From the NCBI RefSeq assembly GCF_907164915.1, contig NC_061868.1:28081819-28145818 (forward strand): a DNA stretch of 64,000 bases. Reading direction: 5' to 3'. Below the pieces are notes generated by a model. It saw only the letters and a program-made list of their open reading frames with translations, had not been told where the DNA came from and searched no databases. Below, piece by piece: positions 57,370 through 64,000 of this stretch; within the stretch, counting starts at the first letter, position 1; the number at the start of each line of letters is the position of its first letter. Origin of the DNA: Impatiens glandulifera. Its lineage: Eukaryota > Streptophyta > Magnoliopsida > Ericales > Balsaminaceae. Made by a program: the position numbers and the translations under genes.

Positions 57370-59801
57370 CTAACTGCTTGAAGCCAATAATGAAGCAGGT
57401 CTTGGGCTTGGAAGACCCATATATGCAATCCTAGGCGATAACCGAACCCTTGGGCTTGGTCTGGGAGAAGGGATAGGAACACGGTTTCTGGATGAGCCAG
57501 GAGTGGTCCTAGGCGACATGTTCACTTTCTCCATAGCTTGGGATTGGAGGTAAACAGGGTAGTCCCTAACGCATCCAATACGTGGACCCACTCCACTACT
57601 CCATTTGCAAGACAACCTCTTTGACAAGTCGAACACAAAAGGTTCAGAACTGTTTGAATTAATTTCTATGTCATTTCCTTCTGTAACAACAACACCACTT
57701 TCCACATTCTCCTCCAATGGCTTTGTAGTTTCAAATGATCCCACTTTCTCAATCACCGAATCAGAGGATTTATTGCTAGCTTCCGAGTAACTATTATCAT
57801 CATCCACAGAGCATCTCTACAGCAAGAAGAAGAAAGAAAGAGTGAATATCCATGGGGGATTTGGGAACATACACTAGTATAGAAAGAAATCAATAGACGG
57901 TTTTTATTACAATAACGACTGTCGGCGGAAGAGACTAGCGACGGATTCACTTACCGTCGCTAATGATCTTCTGCAAGATTTCTATCACTATTACCCTCTT
58001 CATATTGTTTATTTTGGTCCAATAGATAGATAATGCAACCATCACTATTAACATACTAGTGGTATATGGAAATTTACCTTAACTTTGGACAAATCGACTT
58101 GGTGGTCCTCGAGGAAGCTAGTGAATTCCTTAAAATTGTCTTCTGTAGGGAGATAGTGACCACTATATGGCCATATTGCCTGAAAATATAAAATTCTCTT
58201 AAGAGAAAAGTGATAAAGAATTGTGGTTTATCACAATGATTCATCGTACCATCAGGATCCCATCATGTGCAACCAATCTTCCGGCTGCAGTAGTTGCACC
58301 TCCAGATAAGAAACTCGAATGTTGGAAAACTCCCTTCTTTTTCTGCCCCACATACAAATTTCTTGATGTGCTAAGAACGAATATCCATTTTGTTCCTTCC
58401 TCCGTCTTCAAAGTATCTCCACTTCGCTTGTACACAAGTTTCCCCTTTTCCACTACCACTTCATATGCTTCTCTTTCCATCTGAAAAACAATCAAACTCA
58501 TAAACAAATACATTCAAACAATCAAGTCCATATGAATTGAATGGTTAACTTACTGGTCCAAGATACTTGATCAATTCACGTTGGAGAGTAATTCTTGGAC
58601 ATTTTTCAAGATTGAGCTCTTTCCCATCCCCAATATCCAACCTTCAATCAAGAGAAGAAATCAATTTGATTTAAAACAACCCGAAGGAAGGCTCGAAAAT
58701 GGAATAATGAGTAACCCTTTCCTTACCAGTAGAAAAAAGGTTGGGCACTCCTACTGCCGGACCATACATTATAGTAAAAGTGCAAATTGTGTCCGTACCT
58801 ATGACGTGGATCAATCTGAAAAAACAGATATGGACAAATAATGTCATTTATAAACCAAACCCATTCAATAATTAATATCTGTCACTTTCAAAAGTTTACC
58901 ACCATTCAATAAATGATAGAAAACTATAGAGATTGATCAATTATTATTCAATAAAGAGTCAAGCTTGTTTGGTAAAGATAATGTAATCAAACAAAACTGG
59001 TTTATCTGAATCACTAGACATTAATTAAAGAGATTAAATCAAATTTTGGGCATTACAGCTTCAAGCCAGTGTTGCAAGGCCAATTTACGAGCCTTTTCAT
59101 CCTTCGATAATCCCTTTCCAACCTGAAAATACATAAGATTTGATTTTAGAGTCAAAACAAACCAAGATATACAGGGTGATAAAGGAGCAGATGACTAAAT
59201 AACAAACCTTGGCAGCCTTTGTCATTGCTCTCGTCCACTTTGACACAGCAGTTTCATGTTTGGAGATGTTGAAGAATGAAACAGAATTCCGGTTTAAAGC
59301 TGCAAAATCCAATGCCTTCCACCTGAAAAGTTAAATGTGAGCTAAGAAATTTCTAATTGATTAAAGGAAGATCCTAATGTAGATGACAAACCATAATTCT
59401 TCCACAACAACTGCACAATCAGCCAGATTCCTTCTTGTCCTGTAACTTTTATATACTTTCTGAACCTTAGTTGCAGCAGCATCAAGCTCGTTAATGGGTT
59501 TTGGTGTTAGATAAGCTATAAATGGTTCTGAAAGAGGCCATTTTTGTGGGTTTGCCTCCAAAACTGTCTCCTCCAAACCCTCTTTTCCAACCAGTACATC
59601 ATCCAATAAAAATGTTTTTTTTATCTTCGATTTTACTTGCTTTTCCTTCACTGTAATTGCTGCATTACAGTCCTTTAAATCACCCTTATCTAAACTCGAC
59701 GATCTCAATATAACAGTTTCATTTTTGTTGGAGAAAAAGAGGAAGCTGCGCCTTAGTAGTTCTTTCCAAGCAGAATGAAGCACCGAAAGTAATAAACCCA
59801 T
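57370..59801 (-). CDS. IQM-family IQ-motif calmodulin-binding protein, eight exons
   Basis: Exons on the minus strand: 59801-59392, 59322-59208, 59122-59057, 58815-58727, 58641-58554, 58480-58250, 58179-58078, 57816-57370. All introns are GT...AG, all junctions keep frame, and the product is 515 aa. The IQ motif (about 109-126; [20 protein letters not shown]) binds calmodulin. The family core follows: [118 protein letters not shown] long acidic stretch and a [17 protein letters not shown] basic Ser/Pro tail end it. Length and layout are normal for IQM proteins, Ca2+/calmodulin-linked regulators of stress and growth. No defect is seen; ATG 59801 is the first Met in frame. Confidence 0.93.
57936..57962. 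repeat. Perfect 9-bp stem hairpin in IQM intron 7
   Basis: TAGCGACGG, nine-nucleotide loop, CCGTCGCTA. The surrounding AACGACTGTCGGCGG is unusually GC-rich for this intron (57817-58077) and recalls GCGACGG/CCGTCGC subterminal repeats of small DNA transposons, so it may be a short insertion. Confidence 0.6.
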
Positions 59802-60210
59802 TAATGATTCAACCTGTTTAACAACATCAGATATTGGACATTAGATCAGAAATTGGTCACATTTATATATGAAGAAATAATAGTACTCAATGAAAACATT
59901 TAGTTGAGATTGTGAAAACTAGATGTATGAAGAAAACACAAGAATTACAATAAGATTTGGGAATAGCAAGATTTTCCGAAGACTTTAGAAATTCTCTCAC
60001 TTTCTCTCTCTCACAGACTGGCAGTATGTTCTATGTTCTCAGCCCACAGATAAATAAGAACCAGTCTTTGAAAAATCAAAGTAGGTGTCTGTGCGTGTGT
60101 GTTGAAGGAGAGGCTTTTGAGCAGACAATAATGGACCTTCAAAGAAGTCTTTGGCCTTATTAGGAGCTAAACGAATTAGAACCACTCTTACTAATATAAA
60201 TAAATGAAAA
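59802..60210 (-). promoter_or_regulatory. 5' UTR and upstream region of the IQM gene
   Basis: Upstream of the ATG a GTTAAACAG/GTTGAATC site could be an intron acceptor in the leader, with a GA-rich leader (AGAGAGAGAAAGTGAGAG) at about 60000-60015. A TATA-like TTTATATT on the minus strand lies near 60196-60206. These are plausible but unproven. Confidence 0.35.
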
Positions 60211-61421
60211 TCAAACAAGGCAAAAAATCCTACTTTAACGATTTATAATTTATTTTTTTCTGATTTCATTGTTTCTAGGAAGATTCATAAAGCTAATATT
60301 CTACAAACATGTTTGTGCATAATGGAATTTTGACATTTAATTGTAGTTTTCTCTTTGTCTTCTTATTTGTGACAATAATTGTTTGTGTCAGATAATTGTG
60401 TGAAAGACTATTAAAGATAGATCTGAAGTTTAAAATAAAAAGGATGGTATTAGAAATAGGAAAGAAAAGATTTAGAATATAAAATGAAAGGACATAGAAT
60501 ATGAAACGAAAAGTCTCCCCCATTTTATTTTAATTGTTTGGTTTAATATATTCTTATCAACCAAATAAGGTGTTAGACATAGTGAATTGGTCGCAAGTCC
60601 TTTAATCAGTATTTCGTCAATTTAATAATCGATGGTATCGGAGGATGAATGATTTTTGAAAAATGAGTTCAATATATATATATAAGAATTGGGCTCCAGT
60701 AATATCTTTGCGGCGGTTCAACGGTGTTCTACGACGATCAAAAGATGGTCTGGCGATTCTTCAATTTTTTTAAAACCTCCAAAACAACTATAAACAATTA
60801 ATTTCGAAAATTATTTCATTATTTCATTTATTTATTTAAAATTGTCTGATATTTGTTAAATTAATTTAGTATTCCATAAATACAACCTCGAACCTATAGT
60901 ATTTTAATCTCGTGCAATTAGATCTTATGAAAAACACTTTTAAATAATTTATTTACTCGAAAAATCTTTAAAAATATTAGAGAGTAAAAAAAACTCTATT
61001 AATGTATCGGTTGTGTTACCGAGTATGCGACTTCCTTTTGTGTAACAAATGTATACGACTTTCCTCTTGTGCTAGTTGAAGGTATAAAAAATTTTCTTGC
61101 GCTACCAAATCAATCTAGGAAATCATTTGAATCAACTCTAAGCTTCAAGAGTCTTCAAAATGGGTTAATTTGTACTTTTCCCCAATTTCATTTCTAACTT
61201 CCATGGCAAATTGGAGAATTTCTTGGATCAATTGAACTTGAAATCATGAAAGGACCTAATCTCCACAATTCAATGAACTTCCTTTAGAAACATTTTTATT
61301 TGGATTGTCCAATAAAATATGTCCAAAATTATCAAAATAAAAAAAAACGCGTTGTAGTTGCTTATGTTTTTCTCTTTCGCCCAAAAAAGATGTCGTTTTG
61401 CATTATGTTTAGCAATTTGGC
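60211..61421. other. Noncoding stretch
   Basis: AT-rich, no supported gene; minus ORFs at 60293-60523 and 61270-61470 show no domain, and the latter runs into the duplication at 61422. Confidence 0.5.
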
Positions 61422-61525
61422 CCGGCTTTAACGTTAGCACTCTGGATGCCACATAGAGATAGGTTCTCAACTCCCGGCTTTAACGTTAGCACTCTGGATG
61501 CCACATAGAGATAGGTTCTCAACTC
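61422..61525. repeat. Perfect 52-bp tandem duplication
   Basis: 61422-61473 and 61474-61525 are identical, beginning CCGGCTTTAACG and ending TTCTCAACTC. Confidence 0.98.
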
Positions 61526-62049
61526 GACTTCCGCGCGAGTTGCTACTTGTAAGCACTAAAAATGTACATACCCAATTTATAAAAGTAAATAATAATTTTA
61601 ATTATTTTCTAATAAATAAATCAAAATAACTAACCCCAAGGCAAAGCCTAATCAATCAATTAACTAGATTAATTATTATAATAATTAAATTCTAAAGTAA
61701 TTAAAGATAATGGCCAAACAAAATAAATAAAATAATTTGAGATAAATGTTATACCTATTTAATCTCAAATTAATTTTAGAAAATCAATGGGAATTACAAT
61801 AAATAATTTAGGATGAATGCTGTATCCATTTTATTCCAAATAAATTATTTCTTAATCCCAAAAATATACAAAAATAAAATAAATTGACAAATTAAATGTC
61901 ATATTTATTTTAAATATTTTTAAATATTTGAAAGATTTAAAAATAATGCCAAAAGCGTGAAGGGAAAATCAATTTCAAATAATCCCTTAAAGTTTTAAAT
62001 AAAAAATAAAATTCGCAATTGGGTGTAGCCAAAATATAGAAGGATTGCT

Positions 62050-62345
62050 ACAGGTGAAAACGCGGCCTAAGTCTGGGAGTCTTGGTCCCATATCTAAATT
62101 TCTCGGTCGTGGGACTTGAAAGTCTCGGTCCTAAGTCAGACCTCTTGGTTTTAGGTGAGAATACTCAGGTGGAAATTTCTGTCCTTACTAAAGAACACCA
62201 GTCTCAAGGCTTGGTCCTAACTAAAGAACATTAGTCCTTGGTCTCGGTCCTAGGTCAATTATCTTGATTCTTGATCTCGGTCAGGACCAAGGATTCTCGG
62301 TCCTCTTCTTTCTCCTCAGTCCTATAGGACTTGGTCCAAGAGAAC
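62050..62345. repeat. Irregular repeats of CTCGGTCCTA / CTTGGTCC
   Basis: About a dozen copies of (T)CTCGGTCC or CTTGGTCC spaced 15-40 bp apart, without fixed period. Confidence 0.75.
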
Positions 62346-63616
62346 CGACTGCTCTTCATTTGGTATGAAGATTGCAGGTTTGTAACTTTTGATTATGTAA
62401 GTTGCTAACAACTCATATGGATGTAGGGATCATAATCACTAATCCTAAACACGATCAATCGAGCTCTAAGTCGATCAATTTCTCAATCCGATTTCTAAGG
62501 AAAGAATTGTGAACTTTAGATTTAGACCATCTCATGGCCTAAATGTTGTTTCAACAGTTTTGAAATTATGTTTATAGTCGAACACAACCAAAACAAGAAC
62601 ATCAATCAAGCTCTGTAACAACTTCAAAACTGAAATTCAAACTCAATTATTTTTAAATTTCAATTGGATAAAAAATGATCGGCATGTTTGTTTTATGATT
62701 TGGAAATCATCCTAACCTTTTTAAAAACATGTTAGGCAGCTAATTGAATGAAAATTCAAGCTTAAAACTCAAGAACATGAAATTCAAAATTTCCAGATTT
62801 TAAAACTAAATTCGAATTTTTTTGATTTAGGTTGAAATGATGAAATCTCTTTCGGAAAAAAACTTAGAAAACAATTAGAGATTGGTTTCAACTATAAAAA
62901 GCATGAAATTGAGCCCTAAGTTAGATCAACACGATCAAACTTGGAGAAATTTGATTTTGAATCACAATTCAAATTACCGTAGGTCTAGAAGCTTACTAGC
63001 GATTGGAAACACTCCAATCATCTGTAGGAAGCTTTCTCAAGCCTTGGATCGAAGGCTATATCGACGAAACAATTTCTTCAAAAAGATAGTCGTTGGAGTT
63101 CTTAGAAATTATTCGATTTGTCTGTAATCTTTGGATTATGTTTGATGGATTGGAATAAGAACTTCTAAAGACTATTTAAACTCGAGCTAGATCGGTTTTA
63201 TAGTCGAATTCAATTTCGATTTTGCTTCTAAAGTTATTCTTCTCCGTTTCTGTTTTGTCCTCGACAGCCTAGGTCTAGAGTAGGTTTTGACTTTTAATCC
63301 TAATGGAAATGTTGGCAAGGAGGAGACGTGCACGTTGTTGAAAAAATGGAGGGATAAGGTTGAGTAATGATGGAGATAAGATTTCTAAACGGATCGTCGA
63401 CGTCGATCGCGAGCCTCCGGCATCCGTCCTATCGACCGGGAAAGACAAACAAAACTACATCGTTTCATTTAATATGAAATGTGTCGTTGCGTTCCATTGG
63501 TGGTTCGTTAGTGATTAAATGATTGGGCTAACAGGGTTAGCGTCCCGTTAGCTGATCCGATGTGGACCCAGGCTCGCGTTTCCTTAGTTACAACCTGCAA
63601 CGCGACGTGTTTCAAG

Positions 63617-63640
63617 GCGCTGGATATGAAAATCCAGCGC
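63617..63640. repeat. Perfect 9-bp stem hairpin
   Basis: GCGCTGGAT, loop ATGAAA, ATCCAGCGC. Confidence 0.9.
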
Positions 63641-64000
63641 TGATCCGATGGATGAAATCCATGTTGTAACCAATTCCTTTATTTTCGGCCACATTGGATC
63701 GTTAGTTTTTATTGTTAATAAAAAAAGTTATTTAAAATCGAATTTTAACCATTTTCTTTCATTTATCTTCACCAAATTAATACACAAAAATTATTTTGAC
63801 AAGATAATAAAAATTATGTTTATTTATTTTATTTTGGGGTATTTATTGGTTATTTATTAATCGTTTTAAACTATAAATTATACATAATTTATGTTTAAAA
63901 TCATAATTAAATCATTTCACCCCTTTTTTGGTTTTAATTTGGGTAAAATAAATACAATATTTTAACCTCAATTTAATTTATTTATTTTTATTTAATTTTT

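Larger units (their letters stand above)
61526..64000. other. Noncoding repeat-derived DNA to window end
   Basis: No supported gene. AT-rich direct repeats at 61700-61930 (TAAATAATTT, GATGAATGCTGTATCC variants) and a block with many CTCGGTCCTA-type copies at 62050-62345 look like decayed LTR or leader DNA. ORFs at 62882-63127 and 63648-63860 are not recognisable. A short hairpin is at 63617-63640. Confidence 0.5.

Overview
This is plant nuclear DNA. Evidence: a spliced eight-exon IQM-type calmodulin-binding gene with GT/AG introns, Ty1/copia and Ty3 LTR retrotransposons primed by initiator-Met tRNA (TGGTATCAGAG sites), CACTA and FAR1-type MULE transposons, a tRNA-like SINE and an AT-rich intergenic background. 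A eudicot is likely. The large extra ORF in two copia elements recalls abundant hypothetical proteins I associate with asterid/Lamiales genomes, but that is recollection, not proof. Only one ordinary host gene is visible, at 57370-59801; most of the rest is mobile DNA, much of it nested.

Layout: (1) 1-10616, minus strand: a decayed SIRE-like Ty1/copia element ('element A') with 5' LTR (split by a solo LTR at 7960-9518), PBS, gag, protease, integrase, RT and RNase H, then a U3-like promoter cassette and a long extra ORF ('ORFx') that runs off the window start. (2) About 10880-17745, plus strand: a decayed CACTA (En/Spm) element with a tnp2-type transposase and a second Transposase_24-like gene. 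(3) 17825-19390: an ORF with 33-bp coding repeats and a Ulp1-like (C48) protease fragment split by a 461-bp foldback. (4) 19713-26400: a FAR1-type MULE transposase, four arrays of GTGAAG/CTTCAC palindromic repeats and a captured BRCA1-like tandem-BRCT fragment. (5) 26620-31550: AT-rich DNA without genes. (6) 31557-34616: a young, complete 3.06-kb non-autonomous Ty3-type element coding only gag and protease (TR-GAG type), with 5-bp target duplication. (7) 35 kb: a SINE. (8) 36833-44197, minus strand: 'element B', a relative of A with LTR, gag, U3-like cassette and full-length ORFx but no pol. (9) 44205-54840: two diverged direct ~1.9-kb LTR-like repeats around DNA that received a young, complete Ty1/copia insertion (47443-52383) whose single gag-pol frame carries five stops. 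(10) 57370-59801, minus: the IQM gene. (11) 59802-64000: its upstream region and noncoding repeat DNA.

How the parts relate: elements A and B share an architecture in which ORFx is not fused to pol but sits about 125-130 nt downstream of its own TATA box, preceded by a tandem array of AGAC/GTCT palindromes. In each element the internal array resembles the array in the U3 of that element's own LTR. Element B and the TR-GAG element both lack reverse transcriptase and integrase, so any mobility needs proteins supplied in trans.
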